This document shows positions 19,461-29,625 of a stretch of DNA of 64,000 bases, piece after piece. The stretch comes from Micromonospora tarapacensis. Its GTDB lineage: Bacteria; Actinomycetota; Actinomycetes; Mycobacteriales; Micromonosporaceae. The stretch lies in NCBI RefSeq assembly GCF_019697375.1, contig NZ_JAHCDI010000004.1:3397324-3461323 (forward strand), given 5' to 3'. Made by a program: the position numbers and the translations under genes. Numbering within the stretch: the first letter of the stretch is position 1; each line of letters opens with the position of its first letter. Below the pieces are notes generated by a model. It saw only the letters and a program-made list of their open reading frames with translations. It did no database searches and had not been told where the DNA came from.

Positions 19461-21363
19461 TCAACTCCGGTGCGCCGCGGCGCGGCGGTACGCCCGCCAC
19501 CCACCGGTGGCGCTGATGTCCTCGGCCTGCGGGCCGGCGGCGTACGCCTCGCAGAGGAAACCGAGCACGTCCCGCCCGTCGTGCAGCCGGATCCAGCCGA
19601 GCGAGAGCGGCGCCGGCACGCCGGCCAACAGGTCGCCCACGGCGGTGGTGGGCAGCCGCCACAGCTCGACCTCGATCGGGTGACCGTCGGTCGGGGCGAC
19701 CCGGACCAGACCGGGTATCCCCTCGCCGTCCGGTGTGTCCATCCGGTAGAGCCGGTACAGCGGTGCGGTGCGCGCGACACCGGCGAGGGTGGCCCCCCGG
19801 TCGGTCAGCTCCGCGTTGCGGGACTCGCCGGCCAGGTGCCGCCCGACCACGGCGATCAGCACCCGCGCCGGGCCGGGGCGGGCACGACCGGGGTGCCCGG
19901 CGACCCGGCGCCGAGCCCGATCTCCGCCGGCGCCGGGCCGCCGGCGCCGAGGACGACCGGAGCCGCACCGGAACTCCGTGCGCCCCTGGCGGCCTCGGAA
20001 CCGGGCGCGATCCGGCCACCGGCGGCGGTGAAGGCCGCGGCGAGCCGGGCCAGGGTGGTGTCGCTGAACGCCGGGCCGACCAGGGTCAGGCTCGCCGGCC
20101 GGCCGGCGGCGGTGAACCCGTTGGGCACGGTCACCGCCGCCAGGTCGAGCAGGTTGGCGAACTGGGTGTAGCGGCCGAGCATCGCGTTGCGCCCGATCGG
20201 GTCCTCGGCGATCTCGTCCAGGGTGAACGTCGTGCCGACGGTGGGCACGACCAGCGCGTCGACCTGCTGCCACAGCTGGTCGACGCGGGCCGCAGCTCGC
20301 GCAGCCGGTGCTGGCCCCGGAAGGCGTCGACGGCGTCGTAGCGCCGGCCGGTCTCCAGCACGGTCCGGGTGACCGCCAGCACCGCCTCGGGGTGTTCCCG
20401 CAGGAAGCCGTCCAGCGCGGCGAGCCGCTCGGCCACCCACGGCCCCTGGTAGAGCAGGTCACCCGCCTCGAAGAAGGTCTGCAACGGCACCGGCCGGGTC
20501 CGACCGACCAGACCCCGCAGCCCCTGCACGCCCGCGGCGAACCGGACCGCCTGCCCGGCGTCGCCGAAGAACTCGAGGTCTTCTGTGCAGGGCACGCCGA
20601 GGCGTAGCGTCCCCGGCATGCGGGGAACGACCCGCTCCGCCGGCAGCGGACGACCCCACGGGTCGGCCGCCGAGACGCCACGGGCGGCGTGCAGCACCTC
20701 GGCCGCGCCCGCCACGTCGGCGGTGAAGATCGAGACGCAGTCCAGCGAGCGGCAGGCCGGCACCACGCCGGCCGTGCTGAGCAGGCCCCGGGTGGGCTTG
20801 ACGCCGACGATCCCGTTGAGCGCCGCCGGCACCCGGCCGGAACCTGCGGTGTCCGTGCCCAGGGCGAAGCTGACCTGGCCGGCGGCGACCGCGACCGCCG
20901 AGCCGGAGCTGGATCCGCCGGAGATGAGCCCGCCGCCGAAGACGCTCTCGCAGCTGCCGTACGGCGACCGGGCGCCGGTGAGGCCGGTGGCGAACTGGTC
21001 GAGGTTGGTCTTGCCGACGAGCACGGCACCGGCGTCGAGCAGCCGGCGCACCACGGGTGCGTCCTCCGCGGCGGTGTACCCGAAGTCGGGGCAGCCGGCC
21101 GTGGTGACCATGCCGGCGACGTCGATGTTGTCCTTGACCGCGAACGGGATGCCGTACAGCGGCAGCGTCGCGGGGTCACCGAGGCCGGCCAGCCACTCGG
21201 CGCGGGCGGACAGCTGCCCGGCCGAGACGGTGCTGATCCAGACCGGCTCGCCGGTCCGTCCGGCGAGCCGGGCGAGGACGCGCTCGACCAGGTCCACGGG
21301 GGTCAGGTCACCGTGGAGGTACGCCGACCGCAGCTCCGAGACCGATCCGATCCGCTCTGGCAT
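19461..21363 (-). CDS. atzF: Allophanate hydrolase (two apparent frameshifts)
   Basis: AtzF hydrolyses allophanate to ammonia and CO2. The first ~440 residues are an amidase-signature domain with Ser-cisSer-Lys residues: Lys in PFAVKDNIDVAG, then SGGSSSGSAVAVAAG and LGTDTAGSGR. The C-terminal ~130 residues (NAELTDRGATL, APLYRLYRM, ISATGGWRAYRRA) match the separate C-terminal domain of AtzF and DUR1-type enzymes, which generic amidases lack. The frame is broken near 20286-20296 and near 19867-19878, both in GC-rich runs, and one added base at each joins all three parts. It is the first gene of the cluster after the GntR gene. Confidence 0.82.
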
Positions 21364-21448
21364 ACAGTCGATTGTCGACCGTTCTGTTTCGGCGAACCGC
21401 GCGATATGTAACGACGCGATGACGGCAGCCGGGTCGCAGGCGCCGGTG

Positions 21449-22114
21449 CTAGCCGAGGTAGGAACGCGCCCCGTGGTCGGAGAGCACCGTGAGGACCGTC
21501 TCCGGGTCGCCCGCGGTGACCGCCTCCAGCAGCCGCTCGTGCCGGTGGACGCCGTCCAGCGGCTGCGCCACCTCCGCCTCGCGGCGCAGGTTGATCGCCA
21601 TGTAGAGCTGCAACTTCACCAGGATCGAGTCGTACACCGCGGAGAGCTGGCGATTGCCGGCGAGCGCCACCAGCGCGACGTGGAACGCCCGGTGCGACCC
21701 GGCGACCGCCAGTCGGTCGGCGGCCCGGGTCGCCTCCCGCATCTGGTCCAGCGCCGCCCGCAGCCCGGCCAGGTCGCTCTCCCGCGGCACCGGGATCGCC
21801 GATCGCACCGCGAAGCGCTCCAGCACGTCGCGCAGCTCGTACAGCTCCCGCACGTCGCGGTCGGAGAGGGTGGCGACCCGGACCCCGCGCCGCGGCACAT
21901 GCTCGACCAGCCCCCGCTGGGCCAGCAACCGCAGCGCCTCACGCAACGGTGCGCGGCTGATCCCGAGCCGCCGGGTCAGTTGCTCCTCCACCAGCCGTTC
22001 ACCCGGATCGCTCCGGCCGCTGAGGATCTCCCGGGTCAACCGGTCCACGGCGAGGTCCACCAGGCTGACACTCTCCAGCTCGCCGTCCACCGGCGATGCG
22101 GCCACGTCGTTCAC
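21449..22114 (-). CDS. GntR-family transcriptional regulator, FadR subgroup
   Basis: The N-terminal winged helix is clear (DRLTREILSGRSDPGERL, then QLTRRLGISRAPLREALRLL and HVPRRGVRVATL). A C-terminal all-helical FCD ligand domain follows, with Asp, His and His candidates for metal or ligand binding (SHRAFHVALV, GVHRHERLLEAV). It is 221 residues from the GTG at 22114. It lies 85 bp upstream of atzF on the same strand, so it is the likely regulator of the atzF-hydrolase-permease cluster and may sit in the same transcript. FCD proteins usually bind small carboxylates, which would fit an allophanate-type inducer. Confidence 0.87.
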   Translation of the reverse strand: MNDVAASPVDGELESVSLVDLAVDRLTREILSGRSDPGERLVEEQLTRRLGISRAPLREALRLLAQRGLVEHVPRRGVRVATLSDRDVRELYELRDVLERFAVRSAIPVPRESDLAGLRAALDQMREATRAADRLAVAGSHRAFHVALVALAGNRQLSAVYDSILVKLQLYMAINLRREAEVAQPLDGVHRHERLLEAVTAGDPETVLTVLSDHGARSYLG

Positions 22115-22170
22115 TCCGATGAGTCTGCCACCTGTCACCGCGGCACCGGCGCGGGCGCGCACCCGGCGAC

Positions 22171-23999
22171 TCAGCCGACCAGCGGGCGGACGTCCCAGAC
22201 GAGCGCACCGTCGATCTCCCGGGCCGGGCCGAGCAGCGCCTCGACGGTGCGCCGCACCGGCCCGCCGTGGTGCAGTCCACCCTGGACGACCACGGCCGCC
22301 CGCCAGTGCCGCAGGTCCGTCACCGCCTGACGGCGGTCCGCTTCGCTGATCGTCGGCACCTCGCCCGTGTCGGCCACCCGCCGCAGCAGCACCGACGTGG
22401 GCCGGTCCGGAGCGCCCCAGCGCGCCGCCGGGTCGTCGGGGGCCCGGGGCCGATGAAGAAGCCGCCCGGCGCGGTGAAGGCCAGCCCGGTTCGGGCCGAC
22501 CAGAGCATCGCCGGGCTCCGGCCCGCGTTGGTGACCGGCGGCACCGGCACCAGCGTCCGCCCCGCCGGCACGAACGCCCGCCAGGTTCCGTCGGCGACGA
22601 ACGCCGGAACCGGCCAGGCCGGCACGGTGCGGATCGGTGTCGGCGCGAGCGGCAGCAGCGTGGCGGTCACCGCGCCGGCCCAGAGCAGCCGCACCGGCAC
22701 CGCCTCCCGGGTCGCCGGTGTCGTCGGGGCGCCGGGCCGGTCCGGCGGACCCGCCCGACGGACCCGGTCGAGGCTCAGCGCGATCAGGATGCCCAGCACC
22801 GGCACGCAGACCAGCGAGAAGCGGGCCGGCACCACGTGGTCGAGCAGCGGCAACTCGGCGATCAGCCGGTACGGCCCCGGCAGGTCGGTCGGCGCGCCAC
22901 CGAGACGCACCCGCGCCCCGAGGGAGAGCAGGGCGAACACCACCCCGCAGGCGGCGAGCGCCCGCACCAGCGGGCGGCGCCACAGCCAGACCGTGATGAC
23001 CACGGCCAGCACCAGCAACCCCGGGCCGAAGAAGGAGTTCTCCTCGGTCGGGTTCGGCGCCAGCAGTCCGGGCAGGCGGTGGTCGCCGAAGATGGTCTGC
23101 CCGGCCACGGCGGTGAACGACGCGGCGTCCAGCTGGTAGCCGTACGCGTGGAACGGCATCCCCCGGTAGTGCCCGGTGCCGAAGAACTGGAACCACAGCG
23201 GGTACGCCAGCAGCACCCCCGCCACCACCGCGCCGACCACGATCCGGCGGGCCGTGGCCGGGGCGAGCCGGCCGGCGGCGGCCCGGTCGGCCAGCGCGTA
23301 CCCGAGGACGAAGACCCCGGCGGCTAGTGCCACCAGGAGCAGCACCTCCTCGCCGAGGAAGACCTGGTAGGTCACGACCAGTCCGAGCAGGACGCCGTGC
23401 CACCACCCCCGCCGGCCGGTTTCCGGGCGGACCGGTTCGGGGCGGAACACCAGCGCCAGGATCACCGGCACCAGGAACTGGGCGGCCATGTGCAGGTGCG
23501 ACCCGGCCTGGGCGACCATGCCGGGTGCGAAGCCGCAGACCAGCCCGCCGACCGCGGCGGCCACCCGGGAGTCGACCAGGCGGCGGCGCAGCAGCACGTA
23601 CCAGGCGCTGGCGGTGCCGGCCAGGCAGCACACCACCGCCAGCCCGAAAGCCACCTGCGAGCCGAACAGCAGCGTGACCGGGGTCAGCGGGACACCCAGC
23701 CCGAGCACCGAGGTGTTGGCCATCAGGTTCACCCCACCGGGGGCGTTCAGCGCGTCGCTGGACAGCGGGTTCTCCGGACCGACGACCGCACGGGCCGCGT
23801 GGGCCAGCATCCACTCGAAGAGGATCTGGTCGCCGGCCTGGTGAAAGAGCCGATCCGGGCGGCCCCACTGCCGGCTGGCCAGCCACGCCGCCAGCGCGAG
23901 GTAGCCGGCCAGGACCGCCCCGTCGACGGTACGCGCGGGAAGCCGCCGCCGTCGGCGGATGGCGACCTCGGCGCCACGCTGGGCCGTGCCGACCGACAT
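22171..23999 (-). CDS. GT-C-like polytopic membrane protein, copy B (apparent frameshift)
   Basis: This paralogue of the proteins at 14058 and 23999 has about ten membrane segments and a soluble C-terminal part. Shared motifs are FEWMLAHAARAVVGPENPLS, GVNLMANTSVLGLGVPLTPVTL, QVFLGEEVLL, AYPLWFQFFG, AFVPAGRTLVPVP and VWDVRPLVG. The frame shifts near 22437-22450 (CGGCCCCGGGCCCCC on the coding strand), within the C-terminal domain. One added base restores the conserved end ADTGEVPTISEADRRQAV. The start ATG at 23999 overlaps the stop of copy C by one base, so C and B are co-transcribed. GT-C-type transfer of a lipid-linked sugar is a structural guess only. Confidence 0.78.
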
Positions 24000-26062
24000 C
24001 AGGTCCGGCGGTCGGTCAGCGACCGTACGTCCCACACCCAGACATCCAGCTCGAGGCGGGCGGGGCCGACCAACTGCTCGACGGTCTGCCGCAGCGGCTC
24101 GGAGTGCGGCTGCCGGATCGGCAGCACCAGGATCGCCGCCCGCCAGTACCGCAGCTCGTCCAGGGACCGGCGGCGCTGGCGGTCGTCCAGCTCGGGCGTC
24201 CGGCCGGTCGTCGCGACCTCTTCCAGCAGCCGCCCGACGCCGCTCGGCCGGCCACCGAAGCGGCCCGGATCGCCGGTGTTGCCGTTGCGCGGGGCGAGGA
24301 AGTAACCACCGGGGATCTTGAATTCGAGGTTGGTGGCGGCGGCCCAGCGCATCCCGTGGGTGTTGCCCATGCTCGGCACCGGGATCGGTACGAGCGTCTG
24401 GTCCGGCCCGACGTAGGCGCGCCAGCGGTCGGCGGTGATGAACTCGGGCACCGGCGGACGGGAGGTCATCGGCAACGGCATCGGCATGATCGGCAGCAGC
24501 GCGAGCACCAGCCCGGCGCCGGTCAGCGTACGCACGGTCCGCCGGTCCAGCGGCAGGGTGCGGCTCCGCTCGACGGCCAGGGCCAGCAGGATCGCCACCA
24601 CCACGCTGGTGATCATCCCGAACCGGGTCGGCACCACCGCGTCGAGCAGCGGCAGCCGGACCAGCCACTCCCACGGTCCGGCGATCAACTCCCGGTCCCA
24701 CCAGGAGATCCGCTCGCCGAGGGAGAGCAGGGCGTAGAGCGCGGCGGTCGCGGCGAGCGCCCGGACCAGCACCTCCCGCCGGAGCCATGCCACGATGCCG
24801 ACGGCGATCAGCGCCAGGCTCCAGCCGAAGAAGGCGTTCTCCTCCGAGTAGTTCGGGGCGAGGTTGACGTTCGCCCGCTGGTTGCCACCGATCGTCGGCG
24901 AACCGGGGGTGAGGTACGCGGCGATGTCGTTGCCGTAGTCGCGGACCGCGTCACTGAGCCCGTGGTACGCCATCGGCCCGGCGAACTGGATGTACAGCGG
25001 GTACGCCAGCAACGCGCCGGCAATCACCGTGCAGGTGGCCAGCGCCTTGGCCAACGGCCGCCAGGCCCGCGACCAGAGCGCGGGTCGTTGGACGAGCACC
25101 GCGATCAGGAAGATTCCGCAGCCCATCGCGGTGAAGAGCAGGATCTCCTCGTTGATGAACGCCTGCACGGCGACCAGCAGGGCGAGCAGCGCGCCGTCGC
25201 GGTACGGCCGGGTCGACCTGGTGATCACCATGACCCGCCAGACGATGAACGGCAGCAGGAACTGGCTGATGATGTTCGGATGCCAGCTGGCGTGCGACAA
25301 CATGGCCGGCGAGAAGCCGCAGAACCAGCCGCCCACCACGGCGGCCAGCCGGTTGCTCACCAGGTGCCGGGACAGCACGTGGTACCAGGCCGAGGCGGTG
25401 CCGGCGAGACCGAGCGTCACCAGCAGCACGAAGGTGACGGCGGGCCCGAAGAGCAGGGTCACCGGCACCATCGGGATGCCCAGCGCGAGGATGGCCGTGT
25501 TGGCCATCAGGTTGACCCCGTCCGGATAGTTGAACTGCTCGGTGAAGAACGGGAACTCGCCGTGCAGCACCACCCGTACCGAGTGGGCGAGGAAGAACTG
25601 CACCTGGGCCGGGTCGCTGCTGTAGAGCGAGGCGACCCGGCCGGCCGGATCCAGCCAGATCTGGCTGGTCACCCAGATCGCGGTGAGCAGGAACCCGCCG
25701 AAGACCGCGAGATCCTGCCGGCGGCGCGTCCACCGGAACCGGCGGCGACCAGCCGCGGCACCGCCGGCCGGCTCGGCCCCACCCGCGTCGGTGCTCCCGG
25801 CCGGACCGGCAGCCGCCACCGCGTCCGCGGCCGGGTCGGTCGTGGACGGAGCTGCGGTCGTCGACGGAGCTGCGGTCGCGGGCGGGGCTGCGGTCGCGGG
25901 CGGGGCTGCGGTCGTGGGCGGGGCTGCGGCGGTGGCAGCCGCGGCCTCGCTCGCCGGGACCGAGCTGCCCGCACGCTCACCCAGCGTGACGACCTCGGAC
26001 GGCGAGTCGGCGACGTCAGCGGATTGCGGCGGCGCGGCGGCGCGGGTCTCAGCAGGCGTCAC
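23999..26062 (-). CDS. GT-C-like polytopic membrane protein, copy C
   Basis: This 687-residue paralogue of copies A and B has an extra ~115-residue cytoplasmic N terminus with APPATAAP/APSTTAAP repeats and a basic stretch (GRRRFRWTRRR). Ten or so membrane segments and a soluble C-terminal domain follow, with motifs QFFLAHSVRVVLHGEFPFF, GVNLMANTAILALGIPMVPVTL, QAFINEEI, AYPLYIQFAGP and VWVWDVRSL. It is the only copy with an unbroken frame. It leads a two-gene unit with copy B and is divergent from the lipoprotein gene, sharing a palindrome-bearing upstream region. The start is placed at 26062. A GT-C-type enzyme or transporter-like envelope protein is likely. Confidence 0.8.
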   Translation of the reverse strand: MTPAETRAAAPPQSADVADSPSEVVTLGERAGSSVPASEAAAATAAAPPTTAAPPATAAPPATAAPSTTAAPSTTDPAADAVAAAGPAGSTDAGGAEPAGGAAAGRRRFRWTRRRQDLAVFGGFLLTAIWVTSQIWLDPAGRVASLYSSDPAQVQFFLAHSVRVVLHGEFPFFTEQFNYPDGVNLMANTAILALGIPMVPVTLLFGPAVTFVLLVTLGLAGTASAWYHVLSRHLVSNRLAAVVGGWFCGFSPAMLSHASWHPNIISQFLLPFIVWRVMVITRSTRPYRDGALLALLVAVQAFINEEILLFTAMGCGIFLIAVLVQRPALWSRAWRPLAKALATCTVIAGALLAYPLYIQFAGPMAYHGLSDAVRDYGNDIAAYLTPGSPTIGGNQRANVNLAPNYSEENAFFGWSLALIAVGIVAWLRREVLVRALAATAALYALLSLGERISWWDRELIAGPWEWLVRLPLLDAVVPTRFGMITSVVVAILLALAVERSRTLPLDRRTVRTLTGAGLVLALLPIMPMPLPMTSRPPVPEFITADRWRAYVGPDQTLVPIPVPSMGNTHGMRWAAATNLEFKIPGGYFLAPRNGNTGDPGRFGGRPSGVGRLLEEVATTGRTPELDDRQRRRSLDELRYWRAAILVLPIRQPHSEPLRQTVEQLVGPARLELDVWVWDVRSLTDRRT

Positions 26063-26169
26063 AGTCGGCGGAGTCTACCCGAGTAGGGATACGCCCCAAA
26101 GTCGAACGGATGTCCCCTGTGGCCGGTGTGCACCGCGCGCGACGCAGCGTAAGGCGGCGCCGGCCATCG

Positions 26170-26183
26170 ACGAGACGTCTCGT
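26170..26183. promoter_or_regulatory. Perfect 14-bp palindrome between divergent genes
   Basis: ACGAGACGTCTCGT is a perfect palindrome in the 173-bp gap between the divergent copy C gene (start 26062) and the lipoprotein gene (start 26236). It is positioned to control both. A GACGTC core is common in bZIP-like and Cro-like sites, but I cannot name a bacterial regulator from it. Confidence 0.4.
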
Positions 26184-26235
26184 ACTATTGCCCTCCGACA
26201 GGACGAGGCGATGCGATCGATCGGGGGCGTGAGAG

Positions 26236-27434
26236 TTGGCTCCAGTCCGCTGGCGCGGCTTGACGGCCGTCGGCCTGTCGGCTCTGCTGGTCGCCGCCAC
26301 CGCCTGCGGGCCGGTCACCGAGCGGCAGCCGCAGGATCTGCGGGTCGGCTACGACAGCATGGACGGCTCGTTGACCGTGTGGCCGCCGCGCGGCTCGCTG
26401 GCCGAGGACGCCGCGGCGACCGCCGCGGTGACCGAGGCGGTTCGGGACTGGCGCACACCGGTGGACGACCGGGTGCACGTGCCCACATCCGGCATCCTCT
26501 TCTCCGGCGAGGTCGACGGCGCCCCGCTGGCCCTGGTCGCCGCCTCGGTACCCGGCGAGGCCGCCTCCTGGCTGCTCCAGCTCACCGGCGACGGCGACCG
26601 GTACGTGGTCAGCCATGCCACCGAGTACACCGACCCCGGCTACCTCGTCTACTCCGACGTGCTGCCGGTGCAGACCTCCGACGGGCGGCGGTACCTCACC
26701 TCGGAGCGGGTCCGGCGCCTGGTCGGACCGAACGGCCGCACGGTCTCCGGCACCGACGGCCTGACCGAACCCGTCGACGTGCCGCGGTGCCGGGCGGTGA
26801 CGGTGACGGCCGCCCTGCGGTCCACCGAGTCGCTGCCCGGGGCCGTGCCGCCGACCGGCTGCTCGATCTCGGCACCGGCACCGCCGGCCCCCGCTATCCG
26901 CTGGTCCGCGACGAGAGCGGCTCCGGCCGGCGGGCGCTGACCGATCTGGACACCTGCCAGCTGGCCGGCGAGGACGCACCGTTCGGCAGCATCTCCCGGC
27001 GCATCGGTGACCGGGACGTCCCGCAGTCCGTGCCGGCGTCCTGGCCGAAGGCGAAGCTGGCGGTGCGTACGCTCGGCGAACTGGCCCTCGGCGGCGGCGC
27101 GCCCGCCGAGCTGGAGCAGCTCAGCTGGGAGAGCGCCGACGGCACGATGAGTGCCGTCGTCTACCGACCCGCCGACAAGGGCCCGGTGGTGCTCTCCCCG
27201 GCCGACCGGACCAACCCGCTTCAGGTCTACGAGCTGCCGGTGCCGGGCCGGCCGCTGGTCGTGCTGAGCTGGCGCTCCACCAAGGACACCACCTTGTCGG
27301 TGCCGCCGAACACGACCCGTCTGGTCGATCGTCCCGGCCTGGTGGTGGCGCCCCTCCCCGAGCGCCGCGAGACCTTCAGCCTCGCCGCCGACGAGAAGAC
27401 CCACTACCGCTCCGCCGGCTCCTCCCGCCGCTGA
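26236..27434 (+). CDS. Putative lipoprotein (apparent frameshift)
   Basis: The N terminus MAPVRWRGLTAVGLSALLVAATAC is a signal peptide with a possible lipobox cysteine at residue 24. The rest is soluble and should lie outside the membrane. No known family is apparent. The frame shifts near 26851-26853 (GTGCCGCCGACCGG): the first frame runs to a stop at 26940, while the frame ending at 27434 keeps a coherent protein (LLDLGTGTAGPRYPLVRDES). One missing G restores the join as VPPDRLLDLG. The start is a TTG at 26236. It is divergent from copy C, which suggests a shared envelope role. Confidence 0.65.
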
Positions 27435-27444
27435 CCCGCTCCCG

Positions 27445-27515
27445 CGATCATGCAGTTGTGGCACCGGAAATCAGTGGTTTCGCGGCCTTTGTGAGGTGCC
27501 ACAACTGCATGATCG
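27445..27515. repeat. 20-bp perfect inverted repeat with 31-nt spacer (REP/MITE-like)
   Basis: The left arm (27445-27464) CGATCATGCAGTTGTGGCAC and the right arm (27496-27515) are exact reverse complements. The element lies between the convergent lipoprotein and dxs genes, and its right arm is inside the dxs reading frame. It is AT-richer than its surroundings. It could fold into a strong hairpin and act as a bidirectional terminator, or be a mobile palindromic repeat. Confidence 0.85.
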
Positions 27516-29471
27516 GCCCACTGTTAGCGGGAGGTGGGGGTGTTGGGGGTCAGGTGGGGGTTCGACGGGGTCGGTGTCCAGGCGGGAGATCCAGCCGGTG
27601 ACGTCGCGGGCCACGTCCTGCGCGGTCAGGCCGAGGTCGGCCAGGATCTGGCCGCGGGAGCCGTGCGGGTGCCAGTCGGCCGGCACGCCCAGGTCGCGCA
27701 GCGGCACCCCGACGCCGGCGTCACGCATGGCCTGGGCGAGAGCGTCGCCGACCCCGCCGACCCGGACGCCGTCCTCGACGGTGACCACGAGGCGGTGCTC
27801 GGCGGCCAGCTCCACCAGTTCCGCCGGGACCGGGCGGACCCAGCGCGGGTCGACCACGGTGACCCCGTAGCCCTGCTCGGCCACCCGGGCGCCGACCTCC
27901 ATGCCCAGCTGGCCGAAGGCACCCACCGCGACCAGCAGCACGTCGGTACGCGCCGACTCCGCCAGTACGTCGACGGTGCCGACCCGGCGCACGGCCGGCA
28001 GGTCGGCGGCGACCGTACCGGTGGGGAAGCGCACCACCGTCGGGCCGTCGTCGACGGCGACCGCCTCGCGCAGTTCCTCCCGCAGGGTGGCGGTGTCGCG
28101 CGGCGCCGCGATCCGCAGGCCGGGCACCACCCCGAAGACCGACATGTCCCAGATGCCGTAGTGGCTCGGCCCGTCGGGGCCGGTGATGCCGGCCCGGTCC
28201 AGCACGAACGTGACCGGCAGCCGGTGCATCGCCACGTCCAGTAGGACCTGGTCGAAGGCCCGGTTGAGGAAGGTGGCGTAGACCGCCACCACCGGATGCA
28301 GCCCGCCGAGCGCCAGCCCGGCGGCAGAGGTGGCCGCGTGCTGCTCGGCGATGCCCACGTCGTAGGTGCGCTCCGGATACTTGCGGGCCAGCTTCGCGAT
28401 GCCGGTCGGCTCGGCCATCGCGGCGGTGATGCCGACCACGTCGGGCCGCTCGTCGGCGATCGCGACCAGCTCGTCGGCGAAGACGTGGGTCCACTTCACC
28501 ACGGGCGCGGCGGTGGCCTTGCCGGTGGCGATGTCGAAGGCACCCGGGCCGTGGAAGCAGTCCGCCTCGTCCTCCTCGGCGGGGCGGTAGCCGTAGCCCT
28601 TGCGGGTGACCGCGTGCACGATGACCGGGCCGCCGAAGTTCTTCGCCGCCCGCAGCGCCGTCTCGACGGCGGCGACGTCGTGCCCGTCGACCGGGCCGAC
28701 GTACTTGATGCCGAGGTCCTCGAACATCGCCTGCGGGGCGACCGCGTCCTTGATGCCCTTCTTGACCGCGTGCAGCACCTCGTACATCGGCTTGCCGACC
28801 AGCGGGGTCGAGCCGAGGGCGTCCTTGACGGCGTCCAGGACCTTCTCGTAGCCGGGGTTGAGCCGCAGGGTGGAGAGGTGGTGGGCGAGACCGCCGATGG
28901 TCGGCGCGTATGACCGACCGTTGTCGTTGACCACGATGACCAGGGGGTTGTCGGTGGCGGCGATGTTGTTCAACGCCTCCCAGCACATGCCGCCGGTCAG
29001 CGCCCCGTCGCCCACCACGGCGACGACGGTGCGCGACTCGCCGCGCAGCGCGTACGCCTTGGCCAGCCCGTCGGCGTACGACAGGGCGGTCGAGGCGTGC
29101 GAGTTCTCGATGAGGTCGTGTTCACTCTCGGCCTGGCTGGGATAGCCGGAGAGCCCGCCACGCTGGCGCAGCTGGTCGAAGCCCTCCTGGCGACCGGTGA
29201 CGATCTTGTGGACGTACGCCTGGTGACCGGTGTCGAAGAGCAGCCGGTCACGGGGAGAATCGAAGACCCGGTGCAGGGCGAGGGTGAGCTCCACCACGCC
29301 CAGGTTCGGGCCGATGTGCCCGCCGGTACGCGACACCTTGGCGATCAGGAAGTCGCGGATCTCGGCGGCGAGGATGTCCAGCTCGGTGGCCGACATGCGC
29401 TTGACGTCCTGGGGACCGTGCACCGTGGCCAGCAGTCGGCCGTGGTTGGCCGTGTCCTCTTCAACACTCAT
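27471..29471 (-). CDS. dxs: 1-deoxy-D-xylulose-5-phosphate synthase
   Basis: Dxs condenses pyruvate and glyceraldehyde 3-phosphate with thiamine diphosphate, the first step of the MEP isoprenoid pathway. The N-terminal [29 protein letters not shown] (TPP motif), and [17 protein letters not shown], and the later [10 protein letters not shown] and [15 protein letters not shown], are family-specific. At 666 residues it is slightly long. The last ~17 residues (from SCSCGTS to the stop) are encoded by the inverted repeat at 27445-27515, so the original stop seems to have been lost to this element. The start ATG at 29471 follows an AT-richer leader. Confidence 0.93.
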   Translation of the reverse strand: MSVEEDTANHGRLLATVHGPQDVKRMSATELDILAAEIRDFLIAKVSRTGGHIGPNLGVVELTLALHRVFDSPRDRLLFDTGHQAYVHKIVTGRQEGFDQLRQRGGLSGYPSQAESEHDLIENSHASTALSYADGLAKAYALRGESRTVVAVVGDGALTGGMCWEALNNIAATDNPLVIVVNDNGRSYAPTIGGLAHHLSTLRLNPGYEKVLDAVKDALGSTPLVGKPMYEVLHAVKKGIKDAVAPQAMFEDLGIKYVGPVDGHDVAAVETALRAAKNFGGPVIVHAVTRKGYGYRPAEEDEADCFHGPGAFDIATGKATAAPVVKWTHVFADELVAIADERPDVVGITAAMAEPTGIAKLARKYPERTYDVGIAEQHAATSAAGLALGGLHPVVAVYATFLNRAFDQVLLDVAMHRLPVTFVLDRAGITGPDGPSHYGIWDMSVFGVVPGLRIAAPRDTATLREELREAVAVDDGPTVVRFPTGTVAADLPAVRRVGTVDVLAESARTDVLLVAVGAFGQLGMEVGARVAEQGYGVTVVDPRWVRPVPAELVELAAEHRLVVTVEDGVRVGGVGDALAQAMRDAGVGVPLRDLGVPADWHPHGSRGQILADLGLTAQDVARDVTGWISRLDTDPVEPPPDPQHPHLPLTVGRSCSCGTSQRPRNH

Positions 29472-29625
29472 GACCGCAGAGTCTATCGGCCCTCGCGCAG
29501 CACGCAGCCCGGGTGAACGAGCTTCCGGGCTGAGCGTCGGGTCAGCCCCCCACCCGCGGGCGGCGTGGCGACCGTTCCCGGGAACCCGCCCGGCCCCGGC
29601 AGCCGGCCCGACCCGCCGCGCCGAG

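Noticed and set aside
22836..26086. Long plus-strand open frames opposite the GT-C-like genes
   Set aside because: Composition is Arg/Gln/His-rich with no known motifs. The minus-strand frames encode clear membrane proteins.
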